DNA of 64,000 nt, taken from positions 1 to 64,000 of the IMG/VR virus record IMGVR_UViG_3300021425_000025; one strand, written 5' to 3'. Numbering within the stretch: the stretch's first letter is position 1; every line of letters begins with the position of its first letter. The position numbers and the translations under genes were made by a program. Shown in pieces: positions 7,349 through 16,006 of this stretch. The notes under the pieces were generated by a model. That model saw nothing but the letters and a program-made list of their open reading frames with translations. It searched no databases and was not told the DNA's origin. Source of the stretch: a virus.

Positions 7349-7854
7349 TATATCAGTAGCCCATAATCTATTATTTCACTTTGTCTACTAATGTCTTTTA
7401 CAAAATAAGCACATTGCGGTTGCGGGTCATCATTAATAGGCATTGTTAGTAATTGTCCTGTTTTCATTTTAGGAAAATACCATTTTACGTCATTATAAAA
7501 ATTTGTAATTTTTATTTCAGCAAAGTCCATTTTAAAACTACTTAAAGGATTGAACAAAAATGCTTCAAAGCCTCTATTATTTAAACTTGTTAAAGGTAGT
7601 ACTTCTAAATCCATTCCTGTTTCAGAATCGCCAACTGCAATATGCCAATCAACTGGCACTGTAATTTCGTTTCCGCCAATATCTAATACCATTGCAGGAG
7701 AGTTAAATGACTCTAAAAAAATTAATGGTATCCAATAAAAGTCAGGCTCTTTAGGGTTCGAGTTATCAAGAACACTAAAGCGTATATCTTCTTCGATTTC
7801 ATCAGGTAACTTATCTAAATGAAAGCACCTGTTTTCTAATGTTAATATTCTCAT
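7348..7854 (-). CDS. Conserved hypothetical protein downstream of uvsW
   Basis: A 168-residue acidic protein starting MRILTLENRCFHLDKLPDEI, predicted mainly beta, with conserved-looking phrases FYWIPLIFLESF, VLPLTSLNNRGFEAF, LFNPLSSF and WYFPKMKTGQLL. From memory, marine T4-like phages carry a similar gene near uvsW; its function is not known to me. A TTG five codons upstream (7869) is open but inferior to the ATG at 7854, which follows the uvsW stop by 5 nt. Confidence 0.75.
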   Translation of the reverse strand: MRILTLENRCFHLDKLPDEIEEDIRFSVLDNSNPKEPDFYWIPLIFLESFNSPAMVLDIGGNEITVPVDWHIAVGDSETGMDLEVLPLTSLNNRGFEAFLFNPLSSFKMDFAEIKITNFYNDVKWYFPKMKTGQLLTMPINDDPQPQCAYFVKDISRQSEIIDYGLLI

Positions 7855-7859
7855 TATTA

Positions 7860-9323
7860 TTAATTCCAATCTACCTTTTCTATGGTGAAGGGGTATTCTG
7901 CCTCCTTATAGAACTTCTTACGCTGTGTCAAGTGTCGCTTCGCAAACTTACACGTAGAAGTTAAATCCCATATTTGAACGAAGTCTTTATCTTTTGCCTT
8001 TCTTACGCCTCTGCCTATAGACTGAATTACCCTGACAAAACTTTTGCCAGGCTCAATGAGAACAAGATTAAAAATACGCGGTATATTAATACCCACAGCC
8101 GCGACCCCGTATGTTGCGATAACCACGTGGTTAGTTCCTTCATTGATTTCATCATATGCCTCCTTGCGATCTTTTAATTTAACATCGCCTTTAACAAAAA
8201 CACTACCTGGTATCCGTTCTTGTAACATTTCGCCTGCGCTAATTCTGTCAACAAGTATAAGAGTGTTTCCGTCTTGTTTTACTGTGTTTAATAATTTGCC
8301 TATGTAATCTATTCTAGCCTCATTTGTAACTAGATACTTTAATTCAGACTGATAGTCTGAAAATGCTTGTGTATCCATTAATTGTACTATATTAACATGA
8401 CAATTAGATAGTACGCCTTTATCTTGTAATTCTTTTGCAGTAATACTACCTATTACTGGACCTAAACTTGCGTGTATACTTTCAAATTCAAACTTTTCTT
8501 TAGGCACTGTGCCTGTTAGTCCCCAACGGATAGGAGCATTGCGTAGGTTGCGTGTAAGCAAGTTCTTAAGAACTTCTGCTTTTGCTTGGTGTACTTCGTC
8601 AACAATAATAGTGCTGACACCGTCTAAGAACTCTGCAAGGCTTAGTACTGCACTGCCGTCTTTGAACTTCTTATCTAGAATATTCAAACTCTGCCATGTA
8701 CAGATAGTGTGAGTCTTACCTAACTCTTTTCTGTCGCCGAAGTACACCCCTACGTCTAACCCACAATTGATATAGTCTTCTTCTGTCTGTGTAACTAACG
8801 ATTTGTTAGGCACAATAATAAGACTACGTCCGTACGGCTCACTTATATGCGACAGTGTTGCAGTTGTAATTGTCTTACCTGCACCTGTTGCAATCTCTTG
8901 CAAGCTCTGTGGGTTTTGTAAAAAGTTATTAATTGCTGTAACTTGATAGTCTCGGAGAATGATCTCTTCGCCTTCTGCTGGATGTCCTTTAGGCCAATGT
9001 ACTCCTTGATCTGCCCAGTAGCGTTCATTTATTGGCTGAAAGTCTAACTGTATTGGGTGTCTACGATCTTCAATATCTACTATTTGTACATTGTTTTTTG
9101 TAAGTACGTCCACAACAGTATCAAGATGGTTAACGTAACCAGTGCCGCCGATGCCAAAAAAAGCAACTTTGCCATCCCAACGCCCGAGCTTATACTGAGG
9201 CATATATCGTGCGTAAGGCACTTCGAATTTGAGTGCATTGCTAAGTTTACGTCTGACGTCAACTTCTAATCCTTCTAACTTTATGTTTACTTCATCTTCA
9301 ATTATTAATTTGCAACTAGGCAT
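7860..9323 (-). CDS. uvsW: UvsW-type SF2 helicase
   Basis: DNA/RNA-DNA helicase that in T4 remodels recombination intermediates and removes R-loops to switch from origin- to recombination-dependent replication. The 487-residue protein has an N-terminal small domain (YKLGRWDGKVAFF), the Q-tip RDYQVTAI, Walker A ATGAGKT, the Walker B variant VDEVHQA, motif III GLTGTVP, and motifs V-VI ending QSIGRGVRKAKDK. The length is close to T4 UvsW (503). The start overlaps the upstream gene by 8 nt. Confidence 0.95.
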   Translation of the reverse strand: MPSCKLIIEDEVNIKLEGLEVDVRRKLSNALKFEVPYARYMPQYKLGRWDGKVAFFGIGGTGYVNHLDTVVDVLTKNNVQIVDIEDRRHPIQLDFQPINERYWADQGVHWPKGHPAEGEEIILRDYQVTAINNFLQNPQSLQEIATGAGKTITTATLSHISEPYGRSLIIVPNKSLVTQTEEDYINCGLDVGVYFGDRKELGKTHTICTWQSLNILDKKFKDGSAVLSLAEFLDGVSTIIVDEVHQAKAEVLKNLLTRNLRNAPIRWGLTGTVPKEKFEFESIHASLGPVIGSITAKELQDKGVLSNCHVNIVQLMDTQAFSDYQSELKYLVTNEARIDYIGKLLNTVKQDGNTLILVDRISAGEMLQERIPGSVFVKGDVKLKDRKEAYDEINEGTNHVVIATYGVAAVGINIPRIFNLVLIEPGKSFVRVIQSIGRGVRKAKDKDFVQIWDLTSTCKFAKRHLTQRKKFYKEAEYPFTIEKVDWN

Positions 9324-10566
9324 ATAATTTCCATCTATTATTGCTACTAAACCTTGGTACTATATTAGGTTCTTCAGAATAATCAACTATTAAATCAAAG
9401 TTCTTAACCCAACTAGAAAGCTGCGACGAGGTTCTAAGATTTTTAAGCATTAAAGCAGTTACAGGTTTACATTTACTCTGTAACAGGGGTTTATTTACTT
9501 TATTTTTACTAGTATACACTACTTTAGTATTTTTGTCAAGAGGATTATTTAAATTTTTATCTCTAATAAATTCATTATAACCATTACTAACATCGTTTGG
9601 TAGTCTATATAAAACAGATATTTCTTCTGTAGGTATAAGATGACACATATGGTGATATGTAGTAGCTAATGTACTATAGGGATCGTTTTCATCTAAAAGT
9701 ATTAATAATGGAAATCTTTTTAAAACAAAAAAAGAATTAAAAAGTCTATCTAAAGTCCATTCTTTTGAGCTAATATGTATTTCGTTACTTTTTCTATTTG
9801 CAATATTTTTTGAAAGTATATCATGCTTTTCAATATCCAACTCAGCTTTGTTATCAAAAGAAGAAATTCCGTATAACAAACTTCTATCTTTATAACAAAT
9901 AACATTATCGGAATCTAATTTTCCAAGTTGTTCTTCAATAACTTTTTTTCCGTTTGGATGCATATTTAATAATTGATTGTTTTCTACCCTAATAGTATAA
10001 TTATTAACATCAATTTTTCTAATCTCGTTATATAATGACATTACGTCATCTGCTACTTCAAAACCGCAACCTTCGAATGAATTAACTAACCTAATAACAG
10101 ACTTTTCAGTTAGCAAGAAAAAGTGTTCATGAGTTCCTTTGTGATGAACATACTCATCTCTCTTATTTGTAATACCTTGTAGTTTTAAAATACTTTTTTT
10201 ACTAAACGGAAATCTAATTTTAAGATACTCGTGATTAGGACGTTCGTGTTGTTTATGTCCAATTGCTTCTTCTGCAGATACAATTTTAATATATTTAGAA
10301 CGATCGATTTTTCTTAGTGGGTGTCTTAAAGTATTAACAGCCTTATTAAAATCACAAATGTCTATAAATTGATCTTGATAAGATGACAATTTTTCTTGCA
10401 TAAGTGAATACTGTCTATCAGTTAATGGAACACCTTTAAACACTTGTCTAGCAATACTGTACATAATACTCATATCACTAGAATCAATTTTTATCTGTGG
10501 CACGTCAGCTCTCATGCCAGCGGTTACTTCTAAAAGATCTTCAATGGTAAGAATTATATTGTTCAT
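9316..10566 (-). CDS. UvsW-linked protein of unknown function
   Basis: A 416-residue protein with no catalytic motif I can identify. The N-terminus has KGVPLTDRQYSLMQEKL followed by LRHPLRKIDRSKYIKI. A central block reads PFLK-like basic and aromatic sequence, and the C-terminus alternates beta strands and helices (FPLLILLDEND, EISVLYRLPND, TKVVYTSKNKVN, FDLIVDYSEEP), a rhythm like the second RecA-like lobe of a helicase without its motifs. The 8-nt overlap with uvsW suggests joint action in recombination. Function is inference only. Confidence 0.7.
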   Translation of the reverse strand: MNNIILTIEDLLEVTAGMRADVPQIKIDSSDMSIMYSIARQVFKGVPLTDRQYSLMQEKLSSYQDQFIDICDFNKAVNTLRHPLRKIDRSKYIKIVSAEEAIGHKQHERPNHEYLKIRFPFSKKSILKLQGITNKRDEYVHHKGTHEHFFLLTEKSVIRLVNSFEGCGFEVADDVMSLYNEIRKIDVNNYTIRVENNQLLNMHPNGKKVIEEQLGKLDSDNVICYKDRSLLYGISSFDNKAELDIEKHDILSKNIANRKSNEIHISSKEWTLDRLFNSFFVLKRFPLLILLDENDPYSTLATTYHHMCHLIPTEEISVLYRLPNDVSNGYNEFIRDKNLNNPLDKNTKVVYTSKNKVNKPLLQSKCKPVTALMLKNLRTSSQLSSWVKNFDLIVDYSEEPNIVPRFSSNNRWKLYA

Positions 10567-10568
10567 GC

Positions 10569-11441
10569 TTATAATATAGCATGATTAAGCACCTTTGTCA
10601 ATCTTTTTAACGGCAAGCCTGCCTTAATTTCTTTGATTGAAAACTCTGTCCATGCATAGTCATTGAGCCATTGTGTTCTATCAGGTTTCAGTGGGTTTTC
10701 AATATTATGAAGAAAGTCTATGTCATTACCAACTTCGTATGCAAGAGAACTAGATCCTACAAAAGCAGGAACACCTTCTAGTATACTGTGTATGCCTGGA
10801 TTTGAATTATAACTAACTGTTGCCCAAATGTTTTTAAAATCCAAGTCATAGTTATCATTGTTGCGATCTGTTGATAGTCTTCGAGGCTCTTGTCTAAAAA
10901 CATTTTTGTATTGATGTTCTATTGACGGTAAAGGACAGCGAGGATGAGGTCTAAAAATTATAGGACGAGATGAATATTTTTGGATTGTTTCGATAGTATT
11001 CATTGCCCAATTACTCATACGAGGCATATCATGCCATTGCCAACTTCTTTCATGTTGTCCGCAGATTAAAATATATTCACCGTCTTCGCGCCAATCTTTT
11101 AATTTAAGTCTAAGAAAATTAGCACGCCTATCATCATTGCCAAGATCTCCAAAATATGCATCTCTATTAATGCCATTGAGTCCTACTTTCCATGTATTAT
11201 TTCTTTTGATGCCGCCGACTTCTAAAACTATAGTTGGTTTTGATTTTTTGTTATTGTTGTCCCATATACTTTTGTTTTTAGCCATTCTGCCATACCACAG
11301 TACGCTCCATATAACATCGATATCAGAATTAAGGTCATTATAAACAACGTCATGGCCAGCAGCCATGCAACTGTTAGCAAAGGCATCAAAAACAGGTTGG
11401 CTATTGAGTGCGCCATTATTTGTCCATAAACTAAATTTCAT
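10569..11441 (-). CDS. GT-B/capsule-synthesis-like protein, paralog 1
   Basis: A 290-residue protein with a C-terminal half typical of capsule-polysaccharide (Kps-like) GT-B enzymes: YILICGQHERSWQW, IIFRPHPRCPL (an R-x-H-P motif for nucleotide-sugar phosphate) and VSYNSNPGIHSILEGVPAFV. Two more copies of the architecture are at 12326-13261 and 13255-14052. It probably transfers or modifies a sugar on phage DNA, protein or host surface; the substrate is unknown. It heads the transcript running into uvsW and overlaps no upstream gene. Confidence 0.65.
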   Translation of the reverse strand: MKFSLWTNNGALNSQPVFDAFANSCMAAGHDVVYNDLNSDIDVIWSVLWYGRMAKNKSIWDNNNKKSKPTIVLEVGGIKRNNTWKVGLNGINRDAYFGDLGNDDRRANFLRLKLKDWREDGEYILICGQHERSWQWHDMPRMSNWAMNTIETIQKYSSRPIIFRPHPRCPLPSIEHQYKNVFRQEPRRLSTDRNNDNYDLDFKNIWATVSYNSNPGIHSILEGVPAFVGSSSLAYEVGNDIDFLHNIENPLKPDRTQWLNDYAWTEFSIKEIKAGLPLKRLTKVLNHAIL

Positions 11442-11448
11442 ACGTTAA

Positions 11449-11477
11449 ATACTACCATACACTATCTGTATTTACAA
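11449..11477 (-). promoter_or_regulatory. Possible sigma70 promoter of GT-B paralog 1
   Basis: TTGTAA (11477-11472), a 17-nt spacer and TAGTAT (11454-11449). Predicted +1 is 11442, one base before the ATG at 11441. The match is weaker than that of the primase promoter. Confidence 0.4.
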
Positions 11478-11487
11478 AGGATTTAAA

Positions 11488-12333
11488 ATGTCAGCAATAA
11501 CTGTGGTAACTACATTTCATGCACCTGGACTAACCAAATATGGGCAAAACTTTTTAGACACGTTTTCAAGGAATGTAGACCAAAGAATTAAGTTAATAGT
11601 ATATGCAGAAAAATGCAAGCCAAGAAACCCTGATCCATCTAGAATTGAAATTTTAGATGCAGATCAAGAGCTACCTAAATTACAAAAATTCAAACAACGT
11701 TGGAAAAATGTTCCTAAAGCAAATGGTACACCTCCTCCTGAAATAAAAGCACGTAGACCGCGCGATTGGCACAAATCTTTTAAATGGGACGCTATACGCT
11801 TTGCTAATAAAACATATGCTGTGTATGACGCTTATATGCGCTCTAAGGGGTGGTTAGTATGGATAGATGCGGATACAATATTTCACAGTCACTGGAGTTA
11901 CGAAGATTTTATTAAGTTATTACCAAAGAATGTTTGGATAACATATGTAGGTAGAGGTAAAGGATCACAAACTTGGCCCGAGTGCGGATTTTATGGTATG
12001 AACTTGAATCATCCAGTGTGTCATGAATTTTTAAAAGAATTTGAACGCATGTACGAAGATGCAGAAAACGGAATATTTAAATTAGAGGAATGGCACGACA
12101 GTTATGTGTTTGGTCATATTCTAAACAAATATAGAAAAGATTTTCCTAAAGTATTAGACTATACTGCTGCTGTAACATTACGCACTGCTAAAACAGGTGG
12201 CGGAGGACATCCGCTTATTAATACCGAGTTAGGTAAATGGATAGATCATTTAAAAGGTGATCGAAAAAATTACGGCAAAAGTTTACAAAAAGATTTAATT
12301 CATTCAAGAACAGAAAGTTATTGGTCTAGTTAG
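11488..12333 (+). CDS. GT-A family glycosyltransferase
   Basis: A 281-residue protein with an N-terminal Rossmann-like strand (AITVVTTF), a DxD motif D127-A-D129 in WLVWIDADTIF for divalent metal and sugar-nucleotide binding, and a downstream acceptor-side block containing ECGFYGMNL and EEWHDSYVFG. It should transfer a sugar from a nucleotide donor. It is preceded by AAAGGATT as ribosome binding site, lies alone on the plus strand between minus-strand glycan genes, and its end overlaps the next minus-strand gene by 8 nt. Confidence 0.8.
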   Translation: MSAITVVTTFHAPGLTKYGQNFLDTFSRNVDQRIKLIVYAEKCKPRNPDPSRIEILDADQELPKLQKFKQRWKNVPKANGTPPPEIKARRPRDWHKSFKWDAIRFANKTYAVYDAYMRSKGWLVWIDADTIFHSHWSYEDFIKLLPKNVWITYVGRGKGSQTWPECGFYGMNLNHPVCHEFLKEFERMYEDAENGIFKLEEWHDSYVFGHILNKYRKDFPKVLDYTAAVTLRTAKTGGGGHPLINTELGKWIDHLKGDRKNYGKSLQKDLIHSRTESYWSS

Positions 12334-13261
12334 ATGCCCACTTTCTCATCCAACGCCAGCAATTACCGTTAAACAAATCATCTTGATTCCAATGCATTTG
12401 GGACATCTTTAATATCCACTGTGATCTATCGTAGTCAGCCGGCATTGTGATTCTTCTTAAATCAGTATGTGCAACTCCGTATGCTTGACAGTTTTGTGGT
12501 TCAGGATCTGTTATAAAAGTTGGTACTCCTTCTATTACTCCTGCAACTGCTGGGCTTGAATTATATACAACTAAACTATGTGCGTCTTGTAAGTCTTCTA
12601 ATAAAGATATCTTTTTAGAGTCAGCTACATCAACATTTAATCTTCGTATTTTACTTTCATATCTATAAGACTGTCCGTCGCCTGGATGTAATCTTACTCT
12701 AATAGGCATCGGTGTAACGCCTCTTATTTTTTGTACTGTTTGTGTTACCCAGTCTACAACACTTTTGCCATTCATGCTCCAGCCGCCATCTCTTTGAGCA
12801 CATATTAATATATAACTACCTTTATTCAGTTTCCATGGTTGTAGATCAAAATTTAAATCACTTTTAATTTTTTCCCACCTTGAAGGATCAACAGTCTTAT
12901 TACAATATTCTCCAGTAGTTGGAAAAACACCATCATAACTATAACGTAAATATTTTTGAGTATTTCCTGGATCTCTATATAAAAATAAATTGCTATCAAT
13001 TATTATAGTTCTTTTATTGTTAAATTTTTGTAAATTTAAAACATCTTTTCTTAATCTTAGATGTTTTGTATTTTTACTATTTTTATGAACAAAGCCTTGC
13101 AGTATAGCAACGTCACAAGCCATAGGTTGCCATTGACGAGAAACCTGTCCTGTATCTAATCCAACACGATTTACTCCTGCTATAAACTTTTTTAGTATTG
13201 CAGGTTTTTCTGGATTTTTATTACCCGGAGGGATGCCGTTTAAATAACTTACTACTAACAT
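12326..13261 (-). CDS. GT-B/capsule-synthesis-like protein, paralog 2
   Basis: A 311-residue homolog of the protein at 10569-11441, sharing YILICAQRDGGWSM, the phosphate-binding-type motif IRVRLHPGD, VVYNSSPAVAGVIEGVPTFI and a C-terminal DRSQW box. The N-terminal domain (GIPPGNKNPEK...) differs in sequence. The start overlaps the stop of the next paralog by 7 nt, consistent with tandem duplication and co-translation. A glycosyltransferase role is likely; donor and acceptor are unknown. Confidence 0.65.
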   Translation of the reverse strand: MLVVSYLNGIPPGNKNPEKPAILKKFIAGVNRVGLDTGQVSRQWQPMACDVAILQGFVHKNSKNTKHLRLRKDVLNLQKFNNKRTIIIDSNLFLYRDPGNTQKYLRYSYDGVFPTTGEYCNKTVDPSRWEKIKSDLNFDLQPWKLNKGSYILICAQRDGGWSMNGKSVVDWVTQTVQKIRGVTPMPIRVRLHPGDGQSYRYESKIRRLNVDVADSKKISLLEDLQDAHSLVVYNSSPAVAGVIEGVPTFITDPEPQNCQAYGVAHTDLRRITMPADYDRSQWILKMSQMHWNQDDLFNGNCWRWMRKWASN

Positions 13262-14052
13262 AAATTAAATTCTTCTTGTATCTTATATGCTGTGCCGTCC
13301 TTCAATTCTGACGTAGTGTATTGACAATATGCTAACCAATGTAGCCAGTTGTCTACTTGTGTTCTATCAGGATAATATGGATCTTCTATTTTTGTAAAAT
13401 CATTTGAGCATACACTCTTTGCTGCATTTATAGGAGCATCTGCAAAAGCAGGTATTCCGTAAGACACTGCTTCAGTTGCAGCAATACTATTGTATGTTAC
13501 AACTGCATATATATCATCTTCATCTAACTGATTGAATATACTTTTATTACCGATACGTTCTCTTCTTATTGGTTTATCTCTCACAATAATTTTTCTATCA
13601 GTATGATTTTTTAATTTTTCTAATGTATTTTTGACCCAGTTGTCTCTTGTTATTCCATAAAATTTACACGGTTTTTCTGATGGAGTAACTAATAAAATAT
13701 TTGAACCTTGTTTATTCCACTGTCGTTTATAAAAAGATTTTGTTGATACTTTTAATATTTTTTCAAATCTATCTGAAGGGACTAATATAGGTGATGTGTG
13801 TTGTACATCGTTTTTAACAACTCTATGATAATTTTTTCTCTTACCGCAATTACCTAAATAACCAGTATCAATATAATAAAAATCACGTCCTGATATTCTA
13901 CACTCGTTTACTACTCTAAATTTGGTCATTCCTCTAAATGCTACAGGGTTATCAAGTGGCAAGTCTTTAAAAGAATCAGGGTCTGAAATACCTGCTTCAG
14001 TTCCGTATCTCCACAGTGTTAATATAGCATCATCTTCGTCAAGTATTATCAT
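13255..14052 (-). CDS. GT-B-like protein, divergent paralog 3
   Basis: A 265-residue protein from MIILDEDDAILTLW; the ATG at 14052 overlaps the upstream TGA, so a longer frame to 14079 is rejected. It shares the order of motifs with paralogs 1 and 2: ILLVTPSEK, a basic stretch KIIVRDKPIRRE, VVTYNSIAATEAVSYGIPAF and a DRTQ box. The R-x-H-P histidine of the other two is replaced (RDKP), so activity may be altered or lost. Its neighbours suggest the same glycan pathway. Confidence 0.6.
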   Translation of the reverse strand: MIILDEDDAILTLWRYGTEAGISDPDSFKDLPLDNPVAFRGMTKFRVVNECRISGRDFYYIDTGYLGNCGKRKNYHRVVKNDVQHTSPILVPSDRFEKILKVSTKSFYKRQWNKQGSNILLVTPSEKPCKFYGITRDNWVKNTLEKLKNHTDRKIIVRDKPIRRERIGNKSIFNQLDEDDIYAVVTYNSIAATEAVSYGIPAFADAPINAAKSVCSNDFTKIEDPYYPDRTQVDNWLHWLAYCQYTTSELKDGTAYKIQEEFNLC

Positions 14053-14810
14053 AGTCGTTCGATATCTTCTTCTATACAATTTTCACCATATTGAATTTCA
14101 ATAAGTTTTAGTGACTCTGTTGTTTCGTTTGCTAGTTGATGCCACATACCTACTGGAATATGTAATGATTGATGTTTGGTAAATTTTCCATATAATTCAA
14201 AGTCTGTAGATACGTTTAAAGTATAAACAGTAGCAGTTCCTTGATCAACAAACCAGTGTTCTGATCTATCTTTGTGCCGTTGCATAGATAATTTCTGCCC
14301 AGGCTCAACGGTTAATTCTTTCACTTTAACTTCCTTTCCTGATTCGTGCAATACACGGTAGTATCCCCACGTGCGATTTGTTTTTGGTGCTTTCCACTCT
14401 TGTAGTATCCAACTAGAACTATTCTTTTTGTCTTCTCCGCCAACACCAAATACATAATTTACATCACTGTGTGATAGCATTTCTGGTATGTTATGTTTTG
14501 TCCGATCGCCACCGTTGGCAAATATAATTTTATGATCATTGCCCCAATAACTTTTTACTTTATTAATAGCATCTATTGCTGTGTTATCATTATCATTAAA
14601 AGTAATAACTTCGTTGACTACTTCTAACATTTCGATTATTTTTACACGCTCTTGCAAATTCATAAACGGTTTGCCTTTTTTACGCATTAACCATTCGTCA
14701 GAATTAACACCTACTATTAAGTATTGTCCCAATGCCTTTGCTGCTTTAAAATATTCAATATGACCAGAATGAAGAGGATCAAACCCTCCAGTAACTATTA
14801 CTATTTCCAT
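14049..14810 (-). CDS. Nucleotidyltransferase fused to a cupin
   Basis: A 253-residue two-domain protein. Residues 1 to about 130 form an RfaE/TagD-type cytidylyl- or adenylyltransferase domain with HSGH at 14-17 (in GGFDPLHSGHIEY) and VGVNSDEWLMRKKGKP. Residues about 145-253 resemble the mannose-6-phosphate isomerase/ManC C-terminal cupin: TWGYYRVL, LTVEPGQKLSMQRHKDRSEHW and IPVGMWHQLAN, with the metal-type histidines H198, H204 and the later MWH. It probably makes an activated sugar or polyol for the transferases nearby. Start lies 5 nt after a late box. Confidence 0.75.
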   Translation of the reverse strand: MEIVIVTGGFDPLHSGHIEYFKAAKALGQYLIVGVNSDEWLMRKKGKPFMNLQERVKIIEMLEVVNEVITFNDNDNTAIDAINKVKSYWGNDHKIIFANGGDRTKHNIPEMLSHSDVNYVFGVGGEDKKNSSSWILQEWKAPKTNRTWGYYRVLHESGKEVKVKELTVEPGQKLSMQRHKDRSEHWFVDQGTATVYTLNVSTDFELYGKFTKHQSLHIPVGMWHQLANETTESLKLIEIQYGENCIEEDIERL

Positions 14811-14815
14811 ATAGA

Positions 14816-14823
14816 TATTTATG
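14816..14823 (-). promoter_or_regulatory. Late-type box CATAAATA, leaderless geometry
   Basis: The box is followed by the five nucleotides TCTAT and then the ATG at 14810. Predicted +1 is the A of ATG. It faces away from the neighbouring plus-strand box at 14838. Confidence 0.65.
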
Positions 14824-14837
14824 TGCGCAGTTAACTA

Positions 14838-14845
14838 CATAAATA
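14838..14845 (+). promoter_or_regulatory. Late-type box CATAAATA, leaderless geometry
   Basis: CATAAATA plus CTATC leads straight into ATG at 14851, close to the T4 late motif TATAAATACTATT. Forms a divergent pair with the box at 14816-14823. Confidence 0.65.
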
Positions 14846-14850
14846 CTATC

Positions 14851-15468
14851 ATGAGCATATATCTACCGCACAATGACACAGTTTTTATACATATACCTAA
14901 AACAGGTGGAACAAGTATACTACACTGGATGCAAGAAAACTTTGAACATGAAAAAAGAGGTGAAAAACATTTTGACTATAAAATGTATAAAAAGAAATTT
15001 GGAGATCCAACACACCACTTTGCATGTGTTAGAAATCCGTATGCAAGATTATTAAGTTGGTTTCACTATATGGGCGAACAGGCAAATGCTAGACTATATG
15101 CTGTCCAACAAGGAACACTTGACAAACCTCAGCCTTGGGACAAGTATGCATATAGAGCTTACAAAAGAGGATTTAAAACTTGGGTTAGAGAAGCAATTCA
15201 TGAGCCAGCAGATAGAATATGGTCTTTTAATATCTTACAAAATCAAGTTGACTGGTATAATACAGAAACAGTAGATTTTGTTTTAAAGACAGAAACATTA
15301 GATAAAGATTTTGTACAGGTTCAAGATTGGCTCGATTGCCATGTACCGTTAGGTCATCTTAATAAAAGCAATCACGGTGACTACAGAGAACAATACGATT
15401 TTGAAATGAAATTAGTTGTACAAAAATATTTTGAAAAAGATTTAGATACCTTTAAGTACATTTTTTAA
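14851..15468 (+). CDS. Sulfotransferase family protein
   Basis: A 205-residue protein with the 5'-phosphosulfate loop HIPKTGGTS at about 14-22 and the 3'-phosphate-binding block ACVRNPYARLLSWFHYM near 58-74, both hallmarks of PAPS-dependent sulfotransferases (sulfotransfer_2-like). Predicted to move sulfate from PAPS onto a carbohydrate or other acceptor. The frame is open to an ATG at 14821, but the late box at 14838-14845 makes 14851 the natural start. The end overlaps the convergent methyltransferase gene by 17 nt. A phage APS-kinase-like protein at 5.5 kb could supply PAPS. Confidence 0.8.
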   Translation: MSIYLPHNDTVFIHIPKTGGTSILHWMQENFEHEKRGEKHFDYKMYKKKFGDPTHHFACVRNPYARLLSWFHYMGEQANARLYAVQQGTLDKPQPWDKYAYRAYKRGFKTWVREAIHEPADRIWSFNILQNQVDWYNTETVDFVLKTETLDKDFVQVQDWLDCHVPLGHLNKSNHGDYREQYDFEMKLVVQKYFEKDLDTFKYIF

Positions 15469-16006
15469 GTAATACAACATACTTTACAATATCTCGAAGC
15501 GGACCTTTTTTTACTTTTGCTGTCCATTCTCTAACTTCTTCGTGTACTATTTCCCAATTTGATAATTTAGATATTTTTTCTTTCCACCACTTAGGCGGCT
15601 TAATAATTAAATGAGCATTACGTCCGTCACTTAGTGATTTTTTTGCAGGATGACACGCTATTAAATGATACTGATATAGTTGCGCTCTATGTGAAAGGTC
15701 TTTTAATGTGTTATCAATAAGATTAGGTTCAACATGTTCTAGTACATCACTGCTGTATACTAAGTCAACTTGATCTGGAAGTTTTATTGGGAATGTTACT
15801 GGATCGTATGTGTATACATTAATATTGTAATTAGACTTTAATGCAGAAGAAGTTAGTCCTTTTCCTGCACCAAAGTCTAATATACTATTAACTGATTGAT
15901 TTTCTATAAGCTCTTTTACTTCGTTTGGAATATTTGATGCAGTTCCAAATGTTTTTTTGTTGTGTAAAAGTTTTAATTCTTCTAGATAATCATTTGAATG
16001 AGACAT
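15452..16006 (-). CDS. SAM-dependent methyltransferase
   Basis: A 184-residue class I methyltransferase. Motif I is ILDFGAGKG, followed by an acidic strand end YTYDP, the motif IV-like VDLVYSSDVLEHV and the post-motif HLIACHPAKK. The target could be a sugar or small molecule given the neighbouring glycan genes; a DNA or protein target is not excluded. The start at 16006 overlaps the uvsY stop as TAATG, so an in-frame extension to 16066 is rejected. Confidence 0.8.
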   Translation of the reverse strand: MSHSNDYLEELKLLHNKKTFGTASNIPNEVKELIENQSVNSILDFGAGKGLTSSALKSNYNINVYTYDPVTFPIKLPDQVDLVYSSDVLEHVEPNLIDNTLKDLSHRAQLYQYHLIACHPAKKSLSDGRNAHLIIKPPKWWKEKISKLSNWEIVHEEVREWTAKVKKGPLRDIVKYVVLLKKCT

